Source: Bacteroidales bacterium UBA5349 (GTDB taxonomy: Bacteria; Bacteroidota; Bacteroidia; Bacteroidales; Tenuifilaceae). From it: a stretch of 64,000 nucleotides of DNA. The notes beneath the pieces were generated by a model. That model saw nothing but the letters and a program-made list of their open reading frames with translations, did not search any database and was not told where the DNA came from. Shown piece after piece: positions 8,612-17,034 of this stretch. The DNA lies in NCBI GenBank assembly GCA_002410065.1, contig DHQB01000009.1, positions 124,001 through 188,000 on the forward strand, in the 5' to 3' direction. The stretch's first letter is position 1. Every line of letters begins with the position of its first letter. The position numbers and the translations under genes were made by a program.

Positions 8612-8636
8612 AAGGGCATTAAAAGTTTATGCCCTT
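8612..8636 (+). terminator. Rho-independent terminator after the ComA-like gene
   Basis: AAGGGCAT (8612-8619) pairs with ATGCCCTT (8629-8636) around a 9-base loop, followed by TTCTATT. It lies 30 bases after the stop. Confidence 0.65.
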
Positions 8637-8680
8637 TTCTATTATCAATAAAAAATTTCACATAAAAATAGTAAGTAAAG

Positions 8681-9622
8681 ATGAAAGTACGTTTAGTGCA
8701 GTATTTGGTTTTTTTCCTAAAGGGTATGGGAATGGGTGCCGCAAATGTTATACCCGGAGTATCTGGTGGAACTGTGGCTCTAATAACTGGAATTTTCGAA
8801 CGAATTATAAACGCAATTAAATCGTTCAATTTTACTGCACTATCCCTGCTATTTAAGTGGAAAATAAAGGAGTTGCTTGCTTACGTTGATTTCTATTTCC
8901 TCCTTTCTGTTGGTATTGGAATGATTGTAAGCATTATTAGTTTTGCCAGAGTTTTAAAATTTCTTTTTGCGACTTATCCCGTTTTTATATGGGCATTCTT
9001 TTTTGGCCTAATTGTAGCCTCCATTTTTTATGTGGGCAGAACAATTGGAAAGTGGAATTTTAGTGTTATTCTGATTTTTTTAATAGGCGCAGCAATCGCT
9101 GTTTGGATTTCGTTTATGAATCCAGCTACTCAAAACGACTCCTTTCTATACCTTTTCGTATGCGGTATAGTTGCTATCTGTAGCATGATTCTCCCCGGGC
9201 TTTCAGGTTCATTCGTTCTTATGCTAATGGGTAACTATGAGTTGGTAATGATTGATGCTGTTACCCAAGGCAATTTTATGGTATTGCTACCCGTTGCACT
9301 TGGTGGTATTGTTGGAATTATAGCTCTTTCGCATGTATTGTCATGGGTTTACAATAAGTTTAAGGATCAAACTATTGCTCTACTTACAGGGTTTATCCTT
9401 GGATCGTTAAGCATACTATGGCCATGGAAACACGAGATATTTAGTACAAACACTGTTGGTGAGCTAATTTTAAAGGAGGGAAATCCCATTGTGCAGGGTT
9501 ACAAATTGATTTTGCCCGATGCCTTTACCACAGAGGTTATTATAGCTATAGTGCTTGCAGTACTTGGTTTTGGTGTTATTGCACTTATGGAAAAGTATGC
9601 AGGTATGCAAAAGGAGGTATAA
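8681..9622 (+). CDS. popT: DUF368 undecaprenyl-phosphate translocase PopT
   Basis: This is a polytopic inner-membrane protein of 313 aa with about eight to ten hydrophobic segments. Two related re-entrant motifs are visible: NVIPGVSGGT at about 23-32 and MILPGLSGSF at about 169-178, the inverted-repeat signature of DUF368. Members were shown to return undecaprenyl phosphate, the lipid carrier for peptidoglycan and O-antigen, across the inner membrane. The gene leads a group of envelope-related genes, which fits that role. Confidence 0.88.
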   Translation: MKVRLVQYLVFFLKGMGMGAANVIPGVSGGTVALITGIFERIINAIKSFNFTALSLLFKWKIKELLAYVDFYFLLSVGIGMIVSIISFARVLKFLFATYPVFIWAFFFGLIVASIFYVGRTIGKWNFSVILIFLIGAAIAVWISFMNPATQNDSFLYLFVCGIVAICSMILPGLSGSFVLMLMGNYELVMIDAVTQGNFMVLLPVALGGIVGIIALSHVLSWVYNKFKDQTIALLTGFILGSLSILWPWKHEIFSTNTVGELILKEGNPIVQGYKLILPDAFTTEVIIAIVLAVLGFGVIALMEKYAGMQKEV

Positions 9623-9654
9623 CTTGTTGACTACGATTTAAAAACAATAATAAT

Positions 9655-10206
9655 ATGAGGTTAGTTATTGGGAGACTAAATTCATTGGCATTCATAGTTT
9701 TAACGCTGACTCTATTATTATTTATCTTTCTTCTAATTCCCAAGTTTGGTGTTAATCCATTACAAGAGGATATAAAGTTACTCGATATACGATTTTGGTA
9801 CACACCCATTGATGCTTTTCATTTGTTTTCACAGCTTGGGGTTGATGGTAGAGATGCATATCGCTTTTTTACAGTTTCTATCGATCTGTTATACCCTCTT
9901 GTTTATGGCTTTTGGTTTTACTATTCCTTGGGTTTTATGCTCAAAAAAACATGCCCCCCAAAGACTAAACTTAAAACTCTAAGATTAATACCATTTGGTA
10001 TTGTATTGTTCGATTATATTGAAAATTTAAACATTCTGCACCTGCTTTACACATTTCCTCAAATAAACGAAATTTCAGTGCATATTGGTGCCATTGCTAC
10101 CTTTTCAAAGTGGATTTTCACCATATTAACAATTCTTATTCTAATTATTGCTATTTTAACCGTTTGTGCAAAGAGTATTAGCACATTAAAAACAAAAATA
10201 TTATAA
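9655..10206 (+). CDS. Small integral membrane protein, unknown function
   Basis: I do not recognise a family. The 183-residue protein has about four hydrophobic segments (near 10-30, 80-98, 110-128 and 150-175) with a Lys-rich loop (KKTCPPKTKLKTLR) between the second and third. The layout FLLIPKFG, YTPIDAFHLFSQLG, a central FDYIENLNIL and a final helix recalls small Bacteroidota membrane proteins of unknown role. It starts 32 bases after popT and ends 7 bases before the DUF3108 gene, so an operon is likely. Confidence 0.7.
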   Translation: MRLVIGRLNSLAFIVLTLTLLLFIFLLIPKFGVNPLQEDIKLLDIRFWYTPIDAFHLFSQLGVDGRDAYRFFTVSIDLLYPLVYGFWFYYSLGFMLKKTCPPKTKLKTLRLIPFGIVLFDYIENLNILHLLYTFPQINEISVHIGAIATFSKWIFTILTILILIIAILTVCAKSISTLKTKIL

Positions 10207-10213
10207 GAGTAGG

Positions 10214-11041
10214 ATGTCTCGATCCCCATATATAATAGTAGCATTGCTATTGCTCTCAAGTTTTGTATTTGGGCAGGACTGCTCACCCAAAACTATAAAT
10301 TTTAAGAGTGGCGAGAGGATAACCTACAGAGCAGTTTATAACTGGGGTTTTATTTGGATTAATGCAGGGGATGTTGAGTTTGCAGTAAACGATACTTTTT
10401 ATCTGGATAATCCGGCTTTACATCTAAAATCAACAGGTTGGAGTCTTAAGCAATACGACTGGTTTTTTAAAGTTCGCGATAGGTTCGAGTCTATTGTTAA
10501 CCCAAACACCATTCAACCCTATTGGTTTGAGCGCGATACGCACGAGGGCGGAACCGATACTTATAATCGTTATGTGTTTAGGCATACCGACTCAGCTTTA
10601 GATATAATTAGCCAAACCACCAGTCGTCCGTTCAAAAAAGAAATATTACCCCTTAAACCATGTACTTTCGATGTGCTTAGCGCAATATACTACTGCAGAA
10701 CCATCGACTTTAACCGTTATAGCAAAGGCGACAAAATTCCCATTACAATGGCTATTGATAATGAGGTTTTCGATTTATACCTTAGATACCTAGGTAAAGA
10801 AAGGCTGCAGACCCGTTCGGGTGAAGTTTTTAATACCATAAGGTTTAAAGCAATGCTTGTTGAGGGAACAATTTTTAAAGGAGGAGAGGATTTGGATGTT
10901 TGGGTAACCGATGATAAGAATAGGGTGCCAATACTGATTGAAGCAAAAATTCTTGTGGGCTCAGTAAAGGCAGTACTTACAGGTATGGAAGGTCTTCTTT
11001 ACCCTGTCGAGTCAAAAGTGGTAAGCATTAAGCCACGATAA
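10214..11041 (+). CDS. DUF3108 exported protein
   Basis: The 275-residue protein has a signal peptide (about 1-20, ending SSFVFGQ). It then shows the DUF3108 pattern: FKSGERITYRAVYNWGFIWINAGDVEF, split here as FKSGERITYRAVYNW and GFIWINAGDVEF, then YRFDS-like YDWFFKVRDRFESIVNP and a closing DLDVWVTDDKNRVPILIEAK. DUF3108 proteins are predicted periplasmic beta-rich proteins with a lipid-binding look reminiscent of LolA-like folds; no biochemical role is established. The gene follows the membrane protein by 7 bases. Confidence 0.82.
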   Translation: MSRSPYIIVALLLLSSFVFGQDCSPKTINFKSGERITYRAVYNWGFIWINAGDVEFAVNDTFYLDNPALHLKSTGWSLKQYDWFFKVRDRFESIVNPNTIQPYWFERDTHEGGTDTYNRYVFRHTDSALDIISQTTSRPFKKEILPLKPCTFDVLSAIYYCRTIDFNRYSKGDKIPITMAIDNEVFDLYLRYLGKERLQTRSGEVFNTIRFKAMLVEGTIFKGGEDLDVWVTDDKNRVPILIEAKILVGSVKAVLTGMEGLLYPVESKVVSIKPR

Positions 11042-11129
11042 ACTTTTGACAACGATAAATGATTATTCAATTTATTTTATTTTTTTTGCATTATATTTAA
11101 CCTAATTGAAAAACTAACACTTAATCCAA

Positions 11130-12071
11130 ATGACACGTTTTTATCGATTTGCTAAGACTTTTAGCATTCTTATGGCCTTTTTGGCCACCACTACTTTTGC
11201 ATTTGCTGCAAATGATGTTGACCTTAAATTTAACCTTAAAAAAGGTGACGTAACCAAGTACAGAGCTACCATTGACCAAACTACAACCCAATCAATGGGT
11301 GGAGTGGAGCAAAAGGTTCTGCAAAATCAAATATTTGAGTATAGTATTGATGTTAAAGACATCGACAGTAATGGGAATTTTATCACTCAGATTACCTACA
11401 CAAGAGTAGCTATCAACATGTCGGCTGGTGGTATGAATATGGCATTCGATTCCGATGATAAATCGGCACCTGCAAATCCCCAATTCATGGGCTTTGGTGC
11501 ATTGATTGGCAAAAGTATAAATACAACCTTTTCATCAAAGGGCAAGATTATAGAAGTGAGCGGTGTTGATGCTATGATTGACACAATGATTAATGAGCTT
11601 GCTGGCGATAATGAGACAATTAAAGCTCAGGTAAAACAGAGCTTAGGCCAAAGTTTTAACGACGAGCAAATGAAGCAGATGTTTGGAGGTTCGTTTATTG
11701 AGTATCCAAGTAAATTAATTAAGGTGGGCACAAAATGGACTGAAAATCAAACTATTAGTAACCAGTTTACGCTTAACGTTATAAACAATTATGTGGTAAA
11801 GGGAGTTGATGCTGATTTTGTAAACCTTGATGTAACATCTACCATTGCTACTACTCCAGGTAATAAATCCAACATGCAGGGGATGGATGTAACTTTCAAC
11901 CTTTTTGGAACCCAAACGGGAACCATTAAGATCGATATTAAAAGTGGTAAAATTATCGAATCTAGTGTAAATCAGAATATCTCTGGAAGTCTGTCGGCTG
12001 ATATGGGTGGACAGAATATGGATATACCCATGACTATAGCTTCAAAAGTTTTTACAGAGATTATTAAGTAG
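11130..12071 (+). CDS. DUF6263-type exported protein
   Basis: This 313-residue protein has a signal peptide ending near TTTFAFA (about residue 27). The mature part opens DLKFNLKKGDVTKYRATIDQTTTQ, read here as DLKFNLKKGDVTKY and RATIDQTTTQ, and ends in a beta-rich region with Gly/Met-rich stretches (GGMNMAFDSD, GGQNMDIPM). The overall pattern, a KKG-Y opening with later SKGKIIEVSG and KIDIKSGKIIESS strands, matches DUF6263. Function is unknown. It lies 88 bases after DUF3108, so it may have its own promoter, and a strong terminator follows. Confidence 0.72.
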   Translation: MTRFYRFAKTFSILMAFLATTTFAFAANDVDLKFNLKKGDVTKYRATIDQTTTQSMGGVEQKVLQNQIFEYSIDVKDIDSNGNFITQITYTRVAINMSAGGMNMAFDSDDKSAPANPQFMGFGALIGKSINTTFSSKGKIIEVSGVDAMIDTMINELAGDNETIKAQVKQSLGQSFNDEQMKQMFGGSFIEYPSKLIKVGTKWTENQTISNQFTLNVINNYVVKGVDADFVNLDVTSTIATTPGNKSNMQGMDVTFNLFGTQTGTIKIDIKSGKIIESSVNQNISGSLSADMGGQNMDIPMTIASKVFTEIIK

Positions 12072-12088
12072 TTAACTTAAGTCTGATG

Positions 12089-12124
12089 AATGTCTGATAA
12101 AGCGAGCTTTATCAGACATTTTTT
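12089..12124 (+). terminator. Strong rho-independent terminator
   Basis: AATGTCTGATAAAGC (12089-12103) pairs perfectly with GCTTTATCAGACATT (12106-12120), and TTTTG follows. It ends the plus-strand envelope group and sits against the stop of the converging minus-strand gene at 12126. Confidence 0.85.
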
Positions 12125-12125
12125 G

Positions 12126-12866
12126 TTAATACTCAATGAATTTCCCTGTTCCTCTGCCTCTTACCTCAAATGAAGTGTTTGAAGGACTCCCAGTGTAAAA
12201 AACATTCCCAGCACCCTCAATAATCCCAGAAATTGAACTGTTTGCATAGGCATAAATATCACCCGATCCTTGGTTGTGAACCCAGCAGTGTGAACCAAAG
12301 AGCTCGCTGCATCGGATAAAGCCAGTACCATTAATCTGTAGGTGTGTATGGGGTGCTACTCCGGTAACCTCTATATCCACAGCACTTTGGTTAAAGTAGC
12401 AGTAAAAGAAGTTAGTGTTTATATCGAGATAGATGTTCCCTGAACTTTCCTCTGATCTAATCCTAAGCGAATCGGTAATCAATGTATTTAACGAGGTGAT
12501 GTTTCCAATACCCTCATAGTAAATGCGTTTTAAATGGGTAACGTGCATGGTAGCCGTAAGGGTAATATCGTATCCACTGTACCATCCATAGCTATTTTTG
12601 TCTTCAATGGTTATTTTCCCTTCGTTACAGGTAGTACTTATTTTAGATAAGTAATTTTCGGGCCCGGTAAGGTAAAGTCTGTTTACTGTATCCTGAACAA
12701 TTTCAACGTTAATCCTGTCGAGCATTTTAATGCTGTATATGCTATCCACGGGGCGTTCAATGGTTGTAGTTTTTCCGGCCGAGTCAAAATAGTTTGTAAT
12801 ACACGACGTTTGACTTAGGCTAAAAAGTATTATCACAAGGTAGGGTAGATGCAGTTTTTTTATCAT
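12126..12866 (-). CDS. GIN-domain (DUF2807) lipoprotein
   Basis: The 246-residue protein has a lipoprotein signal ending LSQTSC (Cys 22). The mature part is a parallel beta-helix of the DUF2807 type, seen as short strands ending in Gly/Asn turns: YYEGIGNITSL, SSGNIYLDINTN, INGTGFIRC, QGSGDIYAYANS, IEGAGNVFYTG and RGRGTGKFIEY. Such proteins are common in Bacteroidota, are named for putative adhesin heads, and are often linked to envelope stress systems. It starts 2 bases after the deacylase-like gene ends, so the two are co-transcribed. Confidence 0.83.
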   Translation of the reverse strand: MIKKLHLPYLVIILFSLSQTSCITNYFDSAGKTTTIERPVDSIYSIKMLDRINVEIVQDTVNRLYLTGPENYLSKISTTCNEGKITIEDKNSYGWYSGYDITLTATMHVTHLKRIYYEGIGNITSLNTLITDSLRIRSEESSGNIYLDINTNFFYCYFNQSAVDIEVTGVAPHTHLQINGTGFIRCSELFGSHCWVHNQGSGDIYAYANSSISGIIEGAGNVFYTGSPSNTSFEVRGRGTGKFIEY

Positions 12867-12868
12867 TT

Positions 12869-13969
12869 TTATAAAATTTTGAATCCTACTCCAACTTCTA
12901 TATAATCGGCTATGGTCCAGTGTGTCTTTAACGCTAAATGCAGAAAAATCCTATCTGTAGGCCTGTACCGTAAACTTACCCTTTGGTAAACTTTGCCATT
13001 GCTCGAATCGAGATTGTAAACATAGCTTCCAAGGGCAAAAACAGTCGAAAACCTGTTAAGTATAAATTCCGTATTAAGAGCTATGCCGCCCTTTGCAATT
13101 TGCCATGGTGTTTCCCAACTTACATGCTGATAATCTAGAATAAATTTATTCGATGTATCGTACATAAAATCACCAGAAAGGCCTACACGCCATAAATTTT
13201 TTATGGGGTAGCTATACTCTACAGAAAAGGAGCTAACGGAATATTTAGGACCACCTGCACCTTTTACCTCTTTTTGCGAAGCAACACCCAGAACCATTAA
13301 ACGGTGCTTTTCAGCTAGAAAGGGATATGCCTTTATGCTAGAGGTTTTTATGCTTTTTAGGGTATAATTAGCACCAATCGACAATAATGAGTAGTTAAGT
13401 CCAGAATTGGGCTTTTTATAGCTTCCGTTTGAGAAGTGCACAAGATTAAAGTTTGCATTTAGGGCAATATGGGAACTAAGGCTATAGCTTAGCGTTGCCC
13501 CCAAATTAATAAAAGCATTAAAATGCGACGAAATAGCCGTGTTTTTAAAGTTTTGTGTTCTATGGTATGCTTTTGTAACATAACCCAAGCCAGAGCCTGC
13601 TAAAAGCCCAAAATTTACATTTTTAGTTGGTGAGTATACATTAAAATTGATAAATGGATAGATTGCATGGGAGTATCCCAAAATTTCACGGTTGCCCAGA
13701 TCCATAAAAAAGTAGGAAACACCGTACTGAGGATAACCATAAAACCTATGCCAGGGTTCTTCACCTTTCCCTTTTAGCACATACAAAATCTCAATTGCGG
13801 TGGCGGGCTTTCTCCTCAATATTTCCATCTCTTTATGATGATACTGTAGAATACCAGTATGCACCCTATAACCCAACCCTTGTTTAAGTGCAGTTGTATC
13901 AGCATTTGCTGAACTTGCATTATGGCAATAAAGCAATGCTAGAATTGAAAGTGTGATTTGTTTAATCAT
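12869..13969 (-). CDS. PagL-like acyloxyacyl hydrolase (lipid A deacylase family)
   Basis: The protein has a signal peptide (about 1-22) and a beta-barrel pattern ending in aromatic residues. The PagL signature is visible as VHFSNGSYKKPNSGLN, giving His178 and Ser180 of a His-x-Ser pair. PagL cleaves an acyl chain from lipid A in the outer membrane. Its catalytic Glu lies 12 residues after the Ser, and that position is Asn192 here, so activity is uncertain. At 366 aa it is about twice as long as proteobacterial PagL, which is usual for Bacteroidota members. Start at the ATG (13969) rather than the TTG one codon upstream. Confidence 0.75.
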   Translation of the reverse strand: MIKQITLSILALLYCHNASSANADTTALKQGLGYRVHTGILQYHHKEMEILRRKPATAIEILYVLKGKGEEPWHRFYGYPQYGVSYFFMDLGNREILGYSHAIYPFINFNVYSPTKNVNFGLLAGSGLGYVTKAYHRTQNFKNTAISSHFNAFINLGATLSYSLSSHIALNANFNLVHFSNGSYKKPNSGLNYSLLSIGANYTLKSIKTSSIKAYPFLAEKHRLMVLGVASQKEVKGAGGPKYSVSSFSVEYSYPIKNLWRVGLSGDFMYDTSNKFILDYQHVSWETPWQIAKGGIALNTEFILNRFSTVFALGSYVYNLDSSNGKVYQRVSLRYRPTDRIFLHLALKTHWTIADYIEVGVGFKIL

Positions 13970-14041
13970 CAATGGTTTTGCTGTACTTTGGGCGGGCTAA
14001 ATTAGCAACAAAATTCTTATGTAAACGTGGAGTAAAACAAA

Positions 14042-14076
14042 AATGGGCAGTTCAATGCACAATTGAACTGCCCATT
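14042..14076 (-). terminator. Rho-independent terminator of the T9SS amylase gene
   Basis: On the minus strand AATGGGCAGTTCAAT pairs perfectly with ATTGAACTGCCCATT around a 5-base loop, and TTTGTTTTA follows. It lies 18 bases after the stop at 14095. Confidence 0.85.
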
Positions 14077-14094
14077 AATCTGATTGCTAGATAT

Positions 14095-16899
14095 TTACTG
14101 TATAACAACTCTTTTAACGGTTCGACCATTCTCAGCTTGCACTACCACAATAAAAACTCCTGATTTTATGTGATTAGGAATGTTCCACTCAACAGTATTC
14201 TCTCCATCATGGGCTACCCCATTGTAAATTGTTGATAATTGCTTTCCGCTAATATCAAACAATGTAATACTAACACGCTGATTTATATTGCTATGGTACA
14301 ATAGGTTTAATTGGTTAGCGGCAGGATTAGGCCATAATTTTAGCTCATCGCTTTTGTCTATTCCCGGGTTCATCTCAACGCTAAGCATATAGTCGTTGCG
14401 GTTAATATACTGTGTGGTGTAAATTCTGTATTCACCCGGCTCCATGCTTAATACCTGTGATGCATTATCAACCTGATATTCAGTTTGCCCGTAGTAATTA
14501 TACCATTTACCAGTATTTGGGAACGTTACAGTTACGTCGGTTTGGGTTACACCAAAGTTTCCAACAATAACAACGTTCATATCAGTGTGATTCAATATAA
14601 TCGTTTTGCCTGCTCCCGAGAGTGATACTGAAAAGTTATCTGTACGAAATGAAGGAAAGGCCTTTCTTAGCGCAATTACCTCTGCCCATGCATTGTACAC
14701 ACCTCTTCGGCTCCAAACATCAAAGTAGTCCCATTTAACGGGCTTTCTTCCCACACGACCATTAAAGTCAATGGAAATATCATACCCAAGCTCGCCAAAC
14801 TGCCATATCATTTTTGGTCCTGGAATAGTGAAAAAGAAATTCCCGACTAGTTTTTGTCTTTTAAGGGCAATATCAATGTTTTTTATATTATGATCGGGGT
14901 TTGAGCTATTTCCATAGGTGATGTTTTTATACATCATTCTTTCCTCGTCATGGCTCTCCATATATCCCACAAGGTGAGGAACGCTCCAGCCTCTTTGCTT
15001 GTACGAAACCCCACTAAAATTCGAGTTAGGTAACCAACCCATGCTTGCTTCGGTGTAGTTATAGTTTATGTTTCCCCATATAAGCATGCCAAGACCTTCG
15101 CTGCTGCGGTATTGTGCAAGCTCTTTCTCCTCGCTATTCTCGGTAAAGTGCTCAAGTATTACATAAGCATCAGGGTTTACGCTCCATATATAATCGGCAT
15201 AGCGTTTTAGTATTGTAATACGCTCACTATTGTAGCTCCATCCTTCATTACCAGAGGTTTGGTTTGTGAAACCTTTTGTGAAATCAAACCTAAAACCATC
15301 AACTTTAAACTCAGTTAGCCAATATGCTGCAACCCTATCAATTAAATCTTTGGTATAGGGGCTTAGGTGATTAAAGTCGTAGCCCCAGCAATAGGGTGGG
15401 TGCGGGCAAGTTTGGTTGTACCAAGGGTTATTGGCAGTGGGCTGTCCCCATTCCCCAGCATTCTCATTAAAATACATCTGCACAAATGGCGACTGGCCAA
15501 AGGAGTGGTTAAGTACCATATCGATAATAACTGCAATACCTCTTTTATGGCATTCGTCAATAAACTGCTTGTAGTTATTAATGGTACCATAAGCCTTATC
15601 GGGTGCAAAGTAAAAACTTGGGTTGTAGCCCCAGCTATCGTTCCCCTCAAACTCGTTTATTGGCATAAGCTCAATGGCGTTTACGCCAAGGGTCTCAAGA
15701 TAATCGAGTTTCTCCATTACCGTTTTAATATCATCATCTATTACAAAATCGCGGATGTGTAGCTCATAAATAATTAAATCGGATTTGGCAGGAGGAGTGT
15801 ACTCTTCTGCTTCCCATGTATAATTATTTGCATCTATTTGGAATACTGAGGCAATACCCGATGTTTTTCCATCGGGGTACTGAATTAGGTTAGGATAATT
15901 GGTACTGCTGATATACTTATCGTTCCATGGGTCGCTAATTTTATTGGTGTAAGGGTCAGCAATTTTCAGCTCACCATCAATCCAGTATTGGTATATATAC
16001 TCCTTGCTTGGATCGAGATCAGTAAGGGTAACCCAATAATTTGTTCCATCGGGTGTTCTATTCATAAAGCAATCCTCATCAAGCAGCCAGTTGCTAAAGT
16101 CGCCTATGGCAAAAACAAATTCTTTATTAGCAGAAGGGTCATTCAGAACGAGGGTTACCTCATTTGTTCCAGTAAAATTTATCCCGGGTAAAAGGTTTTC
16201 GGGCAAATCGGCAACAGGAATAGTTCCGCGTACAAAGAAATAAACAGAATCTGCAGCCTGGTTGCTACCATCACTTGCAATGGCCTTTATCCATTGAAGT
16301 CCATAGCTGTCTACTGAATAAGAGTATGAAACTTCGTTTTCGGTAGTAGAAGTAACCTCTATATTATTTACAAAAAGCGTTAAGTTTGTAGCTGAATTAG
16401 CGCTTGCATTGATGCTGATAGTTGATTCATAATCAAAAAAGGGATTCTCGTGGGTAGGGGAGTTTATTTGTACCGTTAATCCATCCTCTACTACATTTAC
16501 AAATAGATCATCAGTTTGAAGTGAACCTGTGCCTGCCCTGAAAACAAAACACATCTGAACAATTATTTTGTCAGTAGGAACATTATAAAACTCTCTTACT
16601 GATGGGGCAATAGTTAGGGTGTATATATTTGTTGATACCCTAGTTAATTTTGGTTGAGTTGAATTATTGCCCCAGGTTCCAATTACATATTGCCAACTTG
16701 AGTTGCCTTCAACTTTAACTCCTGTGTGCGCATAAATATCTCCGGTATATCCGGCCAGGTTGCCATTACCTTGCGTTGCATCAAAGGTAATAACCACCTC
16801 GTCGGTAGCTGTAGGTAAAAGTGGTTGCGAGGATATTTGTGCATTTGAAACGGCCATGCAAAGCAGTAGCCCAATAAATAGGATGGTATGTTTTTTCAT
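14095..16899 (-). CDS. Secreted GH13 alpha-amylase with T9SS sorting domain
   Basis: The 934-residue enzyme has a signal peptide (1-20), an N-terminal beta module (about 21-135), an Ig-like region (140-225), a CBM48-like module (about 240-350) and a GH13 barrel (about 375-750). Expected catalytic residues are present: Asp539 in DGFRFDF, Glu583 in ILEHF and Asp651 in MESHDEE; region I is DMVLNH at 460-465. A T9SS type A domain closes the protein (LKLWPNPAANQL from about 853). It should act on starch or maltodextrin at the cell surface or outside. The terminator at 16991 separates it from the sus genes, so it may be transcribed alone or by read-through. Confidence 0.92.
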   Translation of the reverse strand: MKKHTILFIGLLLCMAVSNAQISSQPLLPTATDEVVITFDATQGNGNLAGYTGDIYAHTGVKVEGNSSWQYVIGTWGNNSTQPKLTRVSTNIYTLTIAPSVREFYNVPTDKIIVQMCFVFRAGTGSLQTDDLFVNVVEDGLTVQINSPTHENPFFDYESTISINASANSATNLTLFVNNIEVTSTTENEVSYSYSVDSYGLQWIKAIASDGSNQAADSVYFFVRGTIPVADLPENLLPGINFTGTNEVTLVLNDPSANKEFVFAIGDFSNWLLDEDCFMNRTPDGTNYWVTLTDLDPSKEYIYQYWIDGELKIADPYTNKISDPWNDKYISSTNYPNLIQYPDGKTSGIASVFQIDANNYTWEAEEYTPPAKSDLIIYELHIRDFVIDDDIKTVMEKLDYLETLGVNAIELMPINEFEGNDSWGYNPSFYFAPDKAYGTINNYKQFIDECHKRGIAVIIDMVLNHSFGQSPFVQMYFNENAGEWGQPTANNPWYNQTCPHPPYCWGYDFNHLSPYTKDLIDRVAAYWLTEFKVDGFRFDFTKGFTNQTSGNEGWSYNSERITILKRYADYIWSVNPDAYVILEHFTENSEEKELAQYRSSEGLGMLIWGNINYNYTEASMGWLPNSNFSGVSYKQRGWSVPHLVGYMESHDEERMMYKNITYGNSSNPDHNIKNIDIALKRQKLVGNFFFTIPGPKMIWQFGELGYDISIDFNGRVGRKPVKWDYFDVWSRRGVYNAWAEVIALRKAFPSFRTDNFSVSLSGAGKTIILNHTDMNVVIVGNFGVTQTDVTVTFPNTGKWYNYYGQTEYQVDNASQVLSMEPGEYRIYTTQYINRNDYMLSVEMNPGIDKSDELKLWPNPAANQLNLLYHSNINQRVSITLFDISGKQLSTIYNGVAHDGENTVEWNIPNHIKSGVFIVVVQAENGRTVKRVVIQ

Positions 16900-16990
16900 T
16901 TAAAAAAAATGATTACAATGTTTTTAAATTTGCTAAATACCTGTATTTTACGAAATGCAAAGTATTTATGTTTTAGTAAAAAAGGAAAAA

Positions 16991-17010
16991 AGCCCGACCT
17001 GAATCGGGCT
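16991..17010 (-). terminator. Rho-independent terminator at the end of the sus operon
   Basis: AGCCCGA pairs with TCGGGCT around a 6-base loop, with a T-run on each strand (five or more), so it can work in both directions. It lies 24 bases after the stop at 17035. Confidence 0.85.
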
Positions 17011-17034
17011 TTTTTTGAAAAATTCTTGAATTAA

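Noticed and set aside
15367..15762. 131-residue plus-strand open frame inside the amylase gene
   Set aside because: It is antisense to the GH13 barrel core and has no start signal or domain.
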